DNA of 64,000 nt from Indolivaga macrotermitis (GTDB lineage: Bacteria; Bacteroidota; Bacteroidia; Bacteroidales; Dysgonomonadaceae): positions 153,375 through 217,374 of the forward strand of contig NZ_FQUC01000007.1 of the NCBI RefSeq assembly GCF_900128985.1, written 5' to 3'. The notes under the pieces were generated by a model. It was given only the letters and a program-made list of their open reading frames with translations, searched no databases and was not told where the DNA came from. A program made the position numbers and the translations under genes. This document shows positions 17,580 to 27,286 of the stretch, in pieces; positions within the stretch are counted from its first letter, which is position 1, and each line of letters opens with the position of its first letter.

Positions 17580-18485
17580 TTTATTTAGAGACTTGATACT
17601 ATCTATTTCCTGACGGAAATACCTTGTATATTTCTCAGCAGAAAGAGCATCCAGATGATCCCCGTCTGTGGTCGTATAATCGTTACAGTCGGGCATATCT
17701 ATATAATGGAACTCGTCCCGGGGAAATGTTTTGTACATCTGCTCTCTGATGGCTGCTCCACGGCTAAGCCCACAGAGTTGGTACTGTACCGGCATTTCGA
17801 AAAAAACAACAGTCGATCCATGCAATATAACCTCATCCACATACTTTCTTAAAGCTTGTGTATCTTTCTCTAAATTTTCGGGAACCTTCGAATGATATTC
17901 TATAGCTTGTGGTAATATTTTTGACAACATATCCACATGTTCTAAAGTATCCTTGCCTCTTTCATCAGATGCGGTTATTTTCCCCAGCCCTGTTTGCAAC
18001 AGATACACTCCATAAGCAGTAGCTTTCTGTCCATAAGGAATAGCGATAAAACTCATCGGTTGTTTTCCGTCTCTCAATGAAGGGATATAATGCCGCAAAG
18101 GTGTCATCAACGGGTTAGATATAGAAGTTTTCAGTTCTTCATTCAAAGATCTGTCTATATGGTTCATCTCAACAAAGATATATTTAGGATACACACCTTT
18201 CTCTACTACAGTGAACAAACCATCAACCGAACTCAAACCTAACAACCCCAGATTGTAGAAATGAGGTAATTGGTTCATATATAAACGCTCACAAAGTGAA
18301 GACCCTACAATGATAGCTTCTATCGAATCCGTATCGGAAAAAAGATATCTCTGCGTTTTGATCTGATTATCCTGCCATTGATGTTCTGATATATACCTGT
18401 TAGGATCTGCAACATACACTACAACGAGTGTATATGCCGCAAAAAGTATAAAAAATAATAGCAATGTTTTTTTTACCATATTCAA
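17577..18485 (-). CDS. SGNH-hydrolase-like (DltD/AlgX-like) partner of the MBOAT acyltransferase
   Basis: A 302-residue protein with an N-terminal membrane anchor (about 5-25, KTLLLFFILFAAYTLVVVYV) and an extracytoplasmic SGNH-like domain. The nucleophile block is GSS at 61-63 (IIVGSSLCERL), and the Asp/His block is DGDH at 274-277 (DGDHLDALSAEKY). DltD and AlgX/AlgJ-type proteins of this layout move acyl groups onto cell-surface polymers after an MBOAT protein passes them across the membrane. The MBOAT gene lies 79 bases upstream on the same strand, which strongly supports a two-protein O-acylation unit. The substrate polymer is unknown. An ATG at 18479 is an alternative start. Confidence 0.7.
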   Translation of the reverse strand: MNMVKKTLLLFFILFAAYTLVVVYVADPNRYISEHQWQDNQIKTQRYLFSDTDSIEAIIVGSSLCERLYMNQLPHFYNLGLLGLSSVDGLFTVVEKGVYPKYIFVEMNHIDRSLNEELKTSISNPLMTPLRHYIPSLRDGKQPMSFIAIPYGQKATAYGVYLLQTGLGKITASDERGKDTLEHVDMLSKILPQAIEYHSKVPENLEKDTQALRKYVDEVILHGSTVVFFEMPVQYQLCGLSRGAAIREQMYKTFPRDEFHYIDMPDCNDYTTTDGDHLDALSAEKYTRYFRQEIDSIKSLNK

Positions 18486-18564
18486 GATAATTAAGCAACA
18501 AGAAGTCTTTGGTATACTAATAAAACTGTCTGCTGCTACTATATAAATAGGTTTGTAGCCCTAC

Positions 18565-19974
18565 TTAGAATTGGAAATAAATAAACGATCCGCTTGTTCC
18601 GCTATTTGTTATGATAAAGAACAAAAGGATAGCATATAAAACAAATTCTTTTGATCGAACAGCTTTCCATACTTTAGAGTCTTTATATAAATAAAGCAAA
18701 TGATAAACTATAACCGGAATAGAATATAGTATGATGTACATATTTATCTTCACGGTACTCTGAACAGCTGTATTATTACCTATTGCCTGAAAATATTTAA
18801 TTACATGGCTGAAATCGGGTAATTTGAACAGCAACCAGGCTAGGGTTACCATAATGAATACAAAGAAACCTTTGATTATCAATACCGATTTAGGCAGCTT
18901 TATTTTTACATTATCATTTATCAACCTTTCTATAGCAAGCATTCCGCCATGGAACAATCCCCACGTCGCATAACTCCATGCCGCTCCATGCCATAGACCA
19001 CCCAATACCATTGTTAAAAGGAGGTTAAGGTATGTTCTGAATTTTCCTTTCCGGTTCCCGCCCAAAGGAATATACAGATATTGCATCAAAAAAGTAGACA
19101 AAGATATATGCCACCTTTTCCAGAATTCTTTGAATGAGGTTGATATATAGGGGAAATAGAAGTTGGTCTGAAAATCGTATCCGAACAATTTAGCTAAACC
19201 TATCGCTATTAATGAATAGCCTGCAAAATCGGCAAATATCTGTATCGAATAGCCAAACAACATAGTACACAGGTCTACTGTCGAATACGCTTCGAAATAC
19301 GGGTAACTGATCCAAAATGTAAAATTCTTGAGATTATCGGCAACAACCATTTTCAGAAAATATCCGACAATGAGAGTTTTAAAGGCATTTTCCCATGCTA
19401 TATTTTTAAATGCTTTATCCGAAATTTGAGGATAAAAATCGTGGGCTTTCAGTATTGGACCTGCTATCAGGTGAGGGAAAAAAGAGATAAAGAATAATGT
19501 CCGTTGTGCGTGCCTCGCCGGCGAAGGTGTAACGAATGATGCTGTTTTTCCTTCCTTTTTATCTCTCCAGACATCTATTACAAGACTGATTCCCTCAAAT
19601 GTAAAAAACGAAATACCGATCGGCAATGGTATCATCAGCAGAAAATGCCCGATAGAACTATCGGGAGAAAATAAACTGTGTGATATTAAAGGACTGTATT
19701 TGAAAAATGCCAAACCGGCTAAGTTCAGGACAATACCTGTTGTAGCAACAAGTTTCCGGTATTTAGCATTTCCATATACGACATAGTAACTCGTCAATAT
19801 ATTGATACTTGCCGAAAACAAAAGCAATAAAGTAAACCAAGGCTGATCATATGCGTAAAAAATCAAACTGGATACGACCAATACGGATACCTGATACTTT
19901 TTGAAAAAAGGCAGATAATATACCAAAAAAGTGATGAGGAATAATAATAAGAACGGAAAACTGGTAAATAGCAT
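18565..19974 (-). CDS. MBOAT family O-acyltransferase (AlgI/DltB-like)
   Basis: A 469-residue polytopic membrane protein with about 11 hydrophobic segments, beginning MLFTSFPFLLLFLITFLVYY. The family core is plain: LIAGPILKAHDFYPQI, FADFAGYSLIAIGLAKLFGY, FPYISTSFKEFWKRWHISLS, and GGLWHGAAWSYATWG, in which the His is the catalytic residue of AlgI and DltB. The enzyme transfers acyl groups, usually acetyl, to the outside of the membrane. With its downstream SGNH partner it probably O-acylates a surface polysaccharide. No polysaccharide synthesis genes are next to it, so the target cannot be named. Confidence 0.88.
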   Translation of the reverse strand: MLFTSFPFLLLFLITFLVYYLPFFKKYQVSVLVVSSLIFYAYDQPWFTLLLLFSASINILTSYYVVYGNAKYRKLVATTGIVLNLAGLAFFKYSPLISHSLFSPDSSIGHFLLMIPLPIGISFFTFEGISLVIDVWRDKKEGKTASFVTPSPARHAQRTLFFISFFPHLIAGPILKAHDFYPQISDKAFKNIAWENAFKTLIVGYFLKMVVADNLKNFTFWISYPYFEAYSTVDLCTMLFGYSIQIFADFAGYSLIAIGLAKLFGYDFQTNFYFPYISTSFKEFWKRWHISLSTFLMQYLYIPLGGNRKGKFRTYLNLLLTMVLGGLWHGAAWSYATWGLFHGGMLAIERLINDNVKIKLPKSVLIIKGFFVFIMVTLAWLLFKLPDFSHVIKYFQAIGNNTAVQSTVKINMYIILYSIPVIVYHLLYLYKDSKVWKAVRSKEFVLYAILLFFIITNSGTSGSFIYFQF

Positions 19975-20030
19975 CTAGCTTTCTATGCGGTATTGTTAAT
20001 TTTTATAATAAAAGTTATCCCTAAAAAGAA

Positions 20031-20066
20031 AAAGTTACTACCGAATAGTATCAAGGTAGTAACTTT
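20031..20066 (-). terminator. Intrinsic terminator of rpsO
   Basis: A perfect 12-bp stem AAAGTTACTACC (20031-20042) / GGTAGTAACTTT (20055-20066). On the minus strand it is followed by a T-rich run (TTTTTCTTTTT). Confidence 0.9.
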
Positions 20067-20085
20067 TGTTTCGTTCGGAAAGATT

Positions 20086-20355
20086 TTACTTTCTGATACC
20101 AAGCTCTTTGATGATAGCACGATATCTTGTGATATCAATTTCTATCAAATAGTCTAATAAACGGCGACGTTTACCAACTAACATTCTTAGAGAGCGTTCA
20201 GTGTTATAATCTTTATGATTTGACTTCAAGTGTTCAGTCAAATGCGAAATACGGTACGAAAACAATGCAATCTGAGCTTCTGGTGAGCCAGTATCAGTGT
20301 TAGACTTTCCGTATTTAGCAAAGATTTCTTTCTTTTTTTCAGAATCTAAATACAT
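20086..20355 (-). CDS. rpsO: 30S ribosomal protein S15
   Basis: An 89-residue small-subunit protein that binds 16S rRNA early in assembly. Sequence from MYLDSEKKKEIFAKYG through DTGSPEAQIALFSYRI, HLKSNHKDYNTERSL and LVGKRRRLLDYL is diagnostic. I start it at 20355: a longer frame beginning at 20388 would overlap the promoter -7 element, and 89 residues is the standard length. It is a single-gene unit with its own promoter and a strong terminator. Confidence 0.97.
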   Translation of the reverse strand: MYLDSEKKKEIFAKYGKSNTDTGSPEAQIALFSYRISHLTEHLKSNHKDYNTERSLRMLVGKRRRLLDYLIEIDITRYRAIIKELGIRK

Positions 20356-20387
20356 GATTTCTTTTATATTTTGATTAAAATTCGGCA

Positions 20388-20417
20388 CAAAGATAAGAGT
20401 TCTTTTCTGTTATACAA
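20388..20417 (-). promoter_or_regulatory. Promoter of rpsO
   Basis: On the minus strand TTG (20417-20415), 19-base spacer, TATCTTTG (20395-20388), a near-ideal Bacteroidota promoter. It shows that the translation start must be downstream, at 20355. Confidence 0.75.
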
Positions 20418-20560
20418 AAGTTTATGCCATTTTTGAAATAATACATAACTAAAAAGTCTTTTTTTAAGAAACATATCTCATATAACTCTTTCTTTTTTAA
20501 CAAAATTATTTAAATTTGAAATTTGTACAACACTTTATATACTCATAACGCTAAAACTCT

Positions 20561-21187
20561 GTGAAAAAACCGATGAACCCTTCCAGAAAGAAGATACTGG
20601 ATAAAGCTTTCAGCTTATTTTTAAATGAGAACTTCGATAGTGTTACGATGCAACAGATCCAGGAAGCATCCGGAATCTCGCGGGGAGCCATTTATCATCA
20701 TTTCAAAAGTAAGGAAGATATCTTCAAAGAAATCGTCGACACCTATCTTCTGCCTATATTTTCGAGCTATACGGGAATACCCGAAGACCAAAAGCGGACG
20801 TTGCTCGATACTATTTATGCCTCTATTAAATGCAGGCAGAGCCATCAAAATCTATTAAAGGAAGTTGTACCCTTTAAGATGTCAGATTTTTACTTGTATA
20901 AATTCATTTTTCAGGCTACAGAATTATATCCCGAATTTAATAAACAGGTAAATTCACTGACAGAAAAAGAATATAACGGTTGGCGGAATGTTATTCAAAT
21001 AGCCATGAGAACAGGAGAGATACGTTCGGATGTAGACCTCGACTATGTAGCACAGTCACTTATCACCATACCTTTAGGATTAGGGGTGTTTTCTGCTTTC
21101 AGTAACTATATTAATATCAATACAAAAGATATCAGAACTTCTTACCTGAAATTCTATAACTTATTAAAGAAAAACAGTTTCTTGTAA
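20561..21187 (+). CDS. TetR/AcrR-family transcriptional regulator
   Basis: A 208-residue one-component regulator, probably a repressor that leaves DNA when it binds a small molecule. Residues ~12-58 are the TetR helix-turn-helix (KKILDKAFSLFLNENFDSVT, then IQEASGISRGAIYHHFKSKEDIF). The remaining helical part would bind the ligand and form the dimer. The start is a GTG at 20561; the ATG at 20573 (MNPSRKK) is an equally plausible start. A TAAATTTG promoter-like box lies at 20511-20518. No transporter or enzyme is adjacent on its strand, so the target is not evident; mutS ends 4 bases away on the other strand. Confidence 0.88.
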   Translation: MKKPMNPSRKKILDKAFSLFLNENFDSVTMQQIQEASGISRGAIYHHFKSKEDIFKEIVDTYLLPIFSSYTGIPEDQKRTLLDTIYASIKCRQSHQNLLKEVVPFKMSDFYLYKFIFQATELYPEFNKQVNSLTEKEYNGWRNVIQIAMRTGEIRSDVDLDYVAQSLITIPLGLGVFSAFSNYININTKDIRTSYLKFYNLLKKNSFL

Positions 21188-21190
21188 ACC

Positions 21191-23803
21191 TTACTTGCCG
21201 GACACTATCTTTTTTATCTCATTCAGTTTATTTAACGCTTCAACCGGGGTGAGGTTGTTAACATCCAGGGACTTTATTTCGTCGCGCACCTGACTCAATA
21301 CAGGATCGTCCAACTGGAAAAAACTCAATTGATAGCCTTCGCGCTGTTCATTTATCTCTGCAATAGGTTTTGATATACCTTGCTTCCGGTTATCTGTTTC
21401 CAGTTGCTTAAGTATTGTATCGGCTCGCTTTACTATACTCTGAGGCATACCCGCCAACTTTGCCACATGTATACCGAAACTGTGCTCGCTACCCCCTTTA
21501 ACCAATTTACGTAAGAAGATAATTTTTGTATCGACTTCTTTGACCGATACATTGTAGTTCTTGATACGCTTGAATGATTTTTCCATTTCATTCAACTCGT
21601 GATAGTGGGTTGCAAACAATGTTTTAGCTCTTGCTTTAGGATGCTCATGTATATATTCCACAATTGCCCAAGCTATAGAAATACCATCATAGGTACTTGT
21701 ACCACGCCCCAGCTCATCGAATAGGACTAAACTGCGAGGTGACAAGTTATTCAGAATATCAGAGGCCTCATTCATTTCGACCATAAATGTGGATTCACCC
21801 AACGAAATATTATCCGAAGCCCCCACACGGGTAAATATTTTATCGACAAGACCTATTTTTGCCGAGTCGGCCGGTACATAACAGCCTATCTGAGCCATCA
21901 GGTTAATCAATGCTGTCTGACGAAGCAGAGCCGACTTACCCGCCATATTAGGCCCTGTTATAATAATAATCTGTTGTTTATTACTATCCAGATAGACATC
22001 GTTGGCTATATAAGACTCTCCGATAGGTAGCTGTTTTTCGATAACGGGATGGCGTCCGTTTTTAATATCCAATACATCCGAATCTTCAATATTCGGGCGA
22101 ATGTATTTATTCAATTCGGCTGCTTTAGCAAACGAAAGCAGGCAATCGGTCCGGGCTATCAGATTGGCGTTTACCTGAATAGTTGGTATATAGTCTATCA
22201 GGCTTTGAACCAAATCATTGTATAAAGTTGTTTCGAGTGAGAGGATTTTTTCTTCCGCACCCAGAATTTTCTCTTCATAGTCTTTCAGTTCCTGTGTAAT
22301 ATATCGCTCTGCATTGACCAGCGTCTGCTTACGTATCCAATCGGCAGGGACTTTATCTTTGTGGGTGTTACGCACTTCAATATAATAGCCGAATACACTG
22401 TTGAAACTGATTTTCAGAGACGGAATACCTGTTGTATCGATTTCGCGCTGCTGTATATGAAGCAAATAATCTTTACCAGAGTAAGCAATTTTGCGTAACT
22501 CATCCAGATCGGGATTAACTCCTTCCCGGATAACACTTCCCCTATTGAGTAATACGGGCGGATCGTTCTGTATTTCCTTTTCGATACGCTCCCTGATTAT
22601 AGGGCATGGATTAAGCTTTTCCCCAATCGATTTCAGACTTGGTTCATCCGAATTAATGAAGGCTTCGCGAATAGGTTCGATTGCTTTCAGAGCAACTTTA
22701 AGCTGTACTACTTCGCGTGGTGTAACACGCCCTACTGCTACTTTAGAAATTATACGTTCGAGGTCTCCGATAAGAGGTAATTGCTCTTCTAATAACTGTT
22801 TCAGAGAAGGATCACGGAAGAAATACTCTACTACAGCCAGACGGTCGTTAATAGGCTTAACTTCTTTCAACGGGAATACCAACCAACGGCGAAGCATACG
22901 TGCTCCCATTGGCGATATCGTTTTATCGAGGATATCGAGTAACGATTTTCCGCCTTCGTTCATTGTAGAAATCAATTCCAGACTGCGTACCGTAAACTTA
23001 TCGAGGCGTACATATCTGTCTTCTTCTATTCTCGATAAAGTGGTTATATGGCCTATCATAGTATGTTGGGTCACATCCAGATAATGCAGTACTGTGCCGG
23101 CAGCAATAACTCCATCTGTAAGATGTTCTACACCAAACCCTTTTAGATTTTTAGTCTCGAAATGTTTGATCAGACGGTCACGGGCTGTGTCTTCAGTGAA
23201 GATCCAGTCATCGAGTTCAAAAGTAAAGTAACGGCTACCGAAGTACTCTTCGAACTGCTTTTTATTTCCCCTCTCGATAAGTACCTCTTTAGGCGAAAAG
23301 TTTGCCAGAAGCTTATCTATATATTCTTTATTTCCTTCAGCCAGAAGAAACTCTCCCGTTGATATATCCAGCAATGATATACCATAGTTTTTCTTTGCAA
23401 AATGAACCGCGCACAGGAAGTTATTCTCCTTATGATTCAGAACATTATCATTGATAGATACACCCGGTGTCACCAACTCGGTTATACCACGCTTAACCAG
23501 CTTGGTAGTCTGTTTCGGATCTTCCAGTTGGTCACATATAGCCACCCGCCTTCCGGCACGGACTAGTTTAGGCAGATAAGTATCTAATGCGTGATGCGGA
23601 AACCCTGCCAGCTCAACATGCTGTGCTGTACCATTTGCCCTTCGGGTAAGCGTTATTCCCAATATTTCGGCAGCATCTATAGCATCTTGCGAGAAAGTCT
23701 CATAGAAGTCGCCCACTCGAAACAACAGTATAGCATCGGGATGTTTTCCCTTGATTTCCATATATTGTTTCATTAAAGGGGTTTCGGCTATTTTTTTTGA
23801 CAC
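21191..23803 (-). CDS. mutS: DNA mismatch repair protein MutS
   Basis: An 870-residue protein that recognises base mismatches and small loops and starts their repair with MutL. The mismatch-reading Phe-x-Glu motif is intact (GDFYETF, F33 and E35). The connector, lever and clamp regions follow, and the C-terminal ABC-type ATPase has Walker [15 protein letters not shown] at about 615, the Walker B region [17 protein letters not shown], and the signature-like [12 protein letters not shown]. Length is normal for MutS1 (~850-880), and the mismatch-binding domain excludes MutS2. It has its own promoter-like box 80 bases upstream. Confidence 0.97.
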   Translation of the reverse strand: MSKKIAETPLMKQYMEIKGKHPDAILLFRVGDFYETFSQDAIDAAEILGITLTRRANGTAQHVELAGFPHHALDTYLPKLVRAGRRVAICDQLEDPKQTTKLVKRGITELVTPGVSINDNVLNHKENNFLCAVHFAKKNYGISLLDISTGEFLLAEGNKEYIDKLLANFSPKEVLIERGNKKQFEEYFGSRYFTFELDDWIFTEDTARDRLIKHFETKNLKGFGVEHLTDGVIAAGTVLHYLDVTQHTMIGHITTLSRIEEDRYVRLDKFTVRSLELISTMNEGGKSLLDILDKTISPMGARMLRRWLVFPLKEVKPINDRLAVVEYFFRDPSLKQLLEEQLPLIGDLERIISKVAVGRVTPREVVQLKVALKAIEPIREAFINSDEPSLKSIGEKLNPCPIIRERIEKEIQNDPPVLLNRGSVIREGVNPDLDELRKIAYSGKDYLLHIQQREIDTTGIPSLKISFNSVFGYYIEVRNTHKDKVPADWIRKQTLVNAERYITQELKDYEEKILGAEEKILSLETTLYNDLVQSLIDYIPTIQVNANLIARTDCLLSFAKAAELNKYIRPNIEDSDVLDIKNGRHPVIEKQLPIGESYIANDVYLDSNKQQIIIITGPNMAGKSALLRQTALINLMAQIGCYVPADSAKIGLVDKIFTRVGASDNISLGESTFMVEMNEASDILNNLSPRSLVLFDELGRGTSTYDGISIAWAIVEYIHEHPKARAKTLFATHYHELNEMEKSFKRIKNYNVSVKEVDTKIIFLRKLVKGGSEHSFGIHVAKLAGMPQSIVKRADTILKQLETDNRKQGISKPIAEINEQREGYQLSFFQLDDPVLSQVRDEIKSLDVNNLTPVEALNKLNEIKKIVSGK

Positions 23804-23885
23804 AGTTGTATAATTTTTTAAGTCTTGTTCGTCTAATTTATTCGTTCGGCTTTCGTCTCCGGAGAATTACTATAAGCCAGACTGA

Positions 23886-23893
23886 CAAAGATA
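23886..23893 (-). promoter_or_regulatory. Probable mutS promoter -7 element
   Basis: TATCTTTG on the minus strand, about 83 bases upstream of the mutS start codon. No TTG lies at the usual spacing. Confidence 0.45.
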
Positions 23894-24038
23894 AAAAAAA
23901 TAGTAGAAAATAAGTTCTCAAACCTCTTTATTGCAAAGCAAACCCTTGAAAATTAAGCAGGCTATTTCTAATGTGTATCTTTATGGTTTACCCTGTTGCC
24001 CGAAAAAACACTATATTTATGAATCTAAGAACAACGCA

Positions 24039-24797
24039 ATGAAATATATTAAGCTAATCTTACCCCTGTTACTTGTAGCAACACTAAGCATTCAGGCACA
24101 AAACAGAACTAATATGATAGCCGGCGAATGGAAAATCGATTACTTGATCGGAATAAACCAAATCGACGAATTTAATATCGAAACAATTCACTATGAAGAC
24201 GATCAGAAGTATCGTTTCCATTACGGAAATAATGCGAAATTTGCAGAAGACGGGACTTTTATGTGTTACTATTCGGCTCCATGCGGAAATGATTGTTTCC
24301 GTCAAACCTATGGCAGATACAATGTAACAGACGAAAACCATATACGGATATATGCAGATAGTATTTCGATAAACGGTATGTGCCAAAACGTAGATGAACG
24401 TGTAAATATCGACTTAGGTATATTTATGATAGATACTATACCCGGCGGATTCAGGCTTATCTCTTGCCGGGATGGCATTGATGACGATCTACGACGGGTT
24501 TATTCACAAAAGGTAAATTCTTTACCTCAGATATCAACAGGAGAATCTAATCTAAAATGGGTAACGCTCGATCCGGAAAACAGAGAAACTGAAAGCCTGA
24601 AAATATTGCGAAAAGGCCTTATTACAGACGGACAGTTCGATCCGGATAAAGCCAACCTTGTGTATACCAAAAATATAGGCTGGTATTATATAACGGCTTT
24701 TGTTTTCGAATATGAGAATAAAAACCACATTGCACTCTATAGTGCTGACCCGGAAATATTTGCTGTTTATAAAAATTCAGAAACCGGAAACCAATGA
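24039..24797 (+). CDS. Secreted protein of unknown function (lipocalin-like layout)
   Basis: A 252-residue protein starting at the ATG at 24039, which gives a proper signal peptide (MKYIKLILPLLLVATLSIQAQ). The frame extends upstream but those codons are not signal-like. The mature part begins NRTNMIAGEWKIDYL and contains YGRYNVTDENHIRIYADS, and LGIFMIDTIPGGFRLI. The GxW start and repeated short strands resemble lipocalin-like small barrels, but this is an inference. Cys-rich stretch CGNDCF may form a disulfide. It overlaps the next gene by ATGA and shares its architecture, so the two are a co-translated paralogue pair. Confidence 0.65.
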   Translation: MKYIKLILPLLLVATLSIQAQNRTNMIAGEWKIDYLIGINQIDEFNIETIHYEDDQKYRFHYGNNAKFAEDGTFMCYYSAPCGNDCFRQTYGRYNVTDENHIRIYADSISINGMCQNVDERVNIDLGIFMIDTIPGGFRLISCRDGIDDDLRRVYSQKVNSLPQISTGESNLKWVTLDPENRETESLKILRKGLITDGQFDPDKANLVYTKNIGWYYITAFVFEYENKNHIALYSADPEIFAVYKNSETGNQ

Positions 24798-25558
24798 CTT
24801 ATCTAAAATACATACTGTTACTGTTTTCTATGCTTGCAGCAATATTGCAGGCACAGGAAAATACAAGGATAATAGGCACATGGCAATCTGACCACCTCAT
24901 CGGAGAAAAGATACAAAAGCCTGATGATTACATTCTTTCATTTCCCAACACTATTTTACAACAAAAGGCATTCGGAAATAAAATCGTTTTTTCGGATGAC
25001 GGGATATTTACATCTAAGGAAATTTCGTGGTGTGGATTCGGAAGCTACCCTACCATAGAAGGGAGATATGAAGTTATTGACAAAAACAAGATACAGTTAT
25101 ATTTAACCCGGTACTATTCTTCTATGAGTATAGGGCAAATCAATAGATATATGGATCATGATCTGGGTACCTACCGAATAGAAGAATTACCCGATAAAAC
25201 CTTCAAACTCATTTTTACACCCAACGGTACGGAAAGTAACGATTTGAAAAGGGCAAAAAGTATAATACAGAATTTAAAACCAGCCATAAATACAGATCAG
25301 GAGTGGAAAGGTATCGATGCCAGCTACAGAAATGCTGGCGACCGGATAATTTTTGAACAGATTCTGAAAACAAGTAAAAAATTCAGTCCTGAAAAAACGG
25401 AACTGATTCATTCTCAATATTTAGACGATTATCTGTTCAAAGCATTTATTTTCAAGTACAAAGAAAATTTCTATGTGGGATTATACACCGATCTGTTATC
25501 ATCCCAGATGTACTTTATTTATGAGCCTGAGCCCGAAAAGACCATTAATAACCAATAA
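24794..25558 (+). CDS. Secreted protein of unknown function, paralogue of the preceding gene
   Basis: A 254-residue protein whose ATG overlaps the stop of its neighbour (ATGA), indicating coupled translation. Signal peptide to about residue 21 (LAAILQAQ), then RIIGTWQSDHLIGEK, matching AGEWKIDYLIG in the first copy. Both have a G(S/R)Y(E/N)V strand (EGRYEVIDKNKIQLY against YGRYNVTDENHIRIY) and LGTYRIEELPDKTFKLI against LGIFMIDTIPGGFRLI, so they arose by duplication. Function unknown. Its 3' end overlaps the convergent gene by 14 bases. Confidence 0.65.
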   Translation: MTYLKYILLLFSMLAAILQAQENTRIIGTWQSDHLIGEKIQKPDDYILSFPNTILQQKAFGNKIVFSDDGIFTSKEISWCGFGSYPTIEGRYEVIDKNKIQLYLTRYYSSMSIGQINRYMDHDLGTYRIEELPDKTFKLIFTPNGTESNDLKRAKSIIQNLKPAINTDQEWKGIDASYRNAGDRIIFEQILKTSKKFSPEKTELIHSQYLDDYLFKAFIFKYKENFYVGLYTDLLSSQMYFIYEPEPEKTINNQ

Positions 25559-26429
25559 AATATCCGTCAGATGTAAGATGAATATTTCCGCCGGATGTTT
25601 TAATGGCAATATGTTCTATCTTCGAAGCATGCTCTTTGCCTCTCCCACTACTCTCCCCTATCCGGTAGGTATCAATAATTTCTTCTTTTCCGTTTCTAGT
25701 TTCCAGCACTGTAATTAATTTATTGTCAAATTGCTCAAGATAAAAAAGCAATTGAATCCCGGATGAAATAAATGGAGAAACAGCCTGAGTCCAGTTCGCT
25801 ATTGTCAGTACATACGGATCACTTTTTACAGGATATCCGGCTTTTACCGCCGGAAGGGTCAACAACTCATCCGTATCAAAATACCGGGAAGAAAACAGGC
25901 AGGTGTCCACCTTTATAGCGAAAGGTTTTCCTAATGAATCTATCTCGAATTTTACCTCTGCTTTTACTGCCACCGGTATCTCATACTTCCTTTCCGACCA
26001 GAATATATCGGTTACAATAGTATTATTTTCGAAAGTAAAATACTGGTTGAAGATGCCTTTATCACTTTCAGGAGCATTTTCGATTATTATCTCCTGTAAA
26101 TCGTTGTATAGTGGCTTACTGTCTTTGAATGGTACGATCGATACATAATCCGCATTCTGAATTTCGTCTATCCGGTGTATTACAAACAGGTCGTTGCCGC
26201 AGTAGTTTTGAATCCAGTTTACTGCATATATTTTCTCGGTCGGCGAATGGAATAAGTCCTTCGTAAATTCATTATAAGGAAGTTCCAGTTCATGCGACGA
26301 ACCGGAGCTTATATTTCCAAAATAAGTTTTAAATTGCTCGTAATCAAAGTTTACTGCAGAAACAGATTGCGAATATGCCATTAAAAAAACAGCAATCGAT
26401 ATAAGTAAGGTTGTGTATTTCCGGTTCAT
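25545..26429 (-). CDS. Secreted protein of unknown function
   Basis: A 294-residue protein with a signal peptide (about 1-25, IAVFLMAYSQSVSA). I do not recognise a family. The mature sequence is acidic and rich in aromatic residues (NFDYEQFKTYFGNIS), with alternating polar and hydrophobic segments suggesting beta structure. Its 3' end overlaps the convergent secreted gene by 14 bases, so the two stops lie inside each other's coding sequence. The placement opposite two other small secreted proteins suggests a shared envelope-related locus, without further support. Confidence 0.55.
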   Translation of the reverse strand: MNRKYTTLLISIAVFLMAYSQSVSAVNFDYEQFKTYFGNISSGSSHELELPYNEFTKDLFHSPTEKIYAVNWIQNYCGNDLFVIHRIDEIQNADYVSIVPFKDSKPLYNDLQEIIIENAPESDKGIFNQYFTFENNTIVTDIFWSERKYEIPVAVKAEVKFEIDSLGKPFAIKVDTCLFSSRYFDTDELLTLPAVKAGYPVKSDPYVLTIANWTQAVSPFISSGIQLLFYLEQFDNKLITVLETRNGKEEIIDTYRIGESSGRGKEHASKIEHIAIKTSGGNIHLTSDGYFIGY

Positions 26430-26470
26430 TTTCAGGCATTCAGATTATGGCTCTAAAGTACCTATATATT

Positions 26471-27268
26471 TTATTCCTTACAAATATCTTTCATCACTAA
26501 TCCGGCAAGGGTAAAGCCGAAAATAGCTGTTATGTGCGCCAATGTTCCATTGATCTGGGCTTTCATACTGCACCATTCGTGGTTAACCAGATCGGGGTCG
26601 CCCGGCCCGTTCTTCGACTTGGGACAAAGACAAGCCTCGGTTCCGCACGATTCGTTAGCTCCTTTGTTATCCAGAACTTCTTCACTGAACACACAAAGAA
26701 ATTTACGGCGGGGTTTTTCCACTTTCTTAAACTTACGGCGAAGTGCCGCACCTAAAGGACATCCTTTTACCTTCCAAAATTCGGCAACCTGTATTTTTGT
26801 CGGATCCATTTTCAGGGCTGCTCCCATAGACGAAAAAAAGACAGCTTTGGTCTTTGTTGCACGAACCATCAAGTCCATCTTATTGCTCAGGCTGTCGATA
26901 GCATCAATAATATAATCGTATTGTTCCAACTGAAACGAATCGGCGGTTTCAGCGCTATATATTTGCTGAAGAGGAGTTATCTCTGCTTTCGGATTAATCT
27001 CCAGTAAGCGTTCTTTCAGAGCATCTACCTTTACTTGCCCTACGGTTTTAGTTGTCGCTAATAATTGGCGGTTGATATTGGTTACACATACACGGTCTGA
27101 GTCTACAATAGTAAGATGCCTGATACCCGAACGCACTAAACTCTCGGCACACCAGCTGCCAACACCTCCGATACCGAAAATAATAACCCGTTGTGAAGCT
27201 ATCTTATCCATTAAAGAGTTGCCCAGCAACAATTCGGTACGTTTAAAAATTCCTTTTTCTATGCCCAT
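26471..27268 (-). CDS. tcdA: tRNA threonylcarbamoyladenosine dehydratase (TcdA/CsdL, E1-like)
   Basis: A 265-residue ThiF/MoeB-type enzyme that uses ATP to dehydrate the t6A base at position 37 of ANN-decoding tRNAs into its cyclic form. The nucleotide-binding motif is GIGGVGSWCAESLVRSGI (about 32-49), with VDSDRVCVTNINRQL and the Asp of DYIIDAIDS. The spacing and the C-terminal SMKAQINGTLAHITAIFG separate TcdA from ThiF and MoeB. It lies 18 bases downstream of panE on the same strand and is likely co-transcribed with it. Confidence 0.88.
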   Translation of the reverse strand: MGIEKGIFKRTELLLGNSLMDKIASQRVIIFGIGGVGSWCAESLVRSGIRHLTIVDSDRVCVTNINRQLLATTKTVGQVKVDALKERLLEINPKAEITPLQQIYSAETADSFQLEQYDYIIDAIDSLSNKMDLMVRATKTKAVFFSSMGAALKMDPTKIQVAEFWKVKGCPLGAALRRKFKKVEKPRRKFLCVFSEEVLDNKGANESCGTEACLCPKSKNGPGDPDLVNHEWCSMKAQINGTLAHITAIFGFTLAGLVMKDICKE

Positions 27269-27286
27269 ACAGGTCTTTTGTCTTCT

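Noticed and set aside
20356..20388. Longer N terminus for ribosomal protein S15
   Set aside because: It would overlap the promoter -7 element, and S15 is normally 89 residues.
22491..23084. A 197-codon open frame opposite mutS
   Set aside because: It lies wholly inside mutS, whose motifs are intact; the sequence is Ser/Arg/Thr-rich as expected for the antisense of a coding gene.
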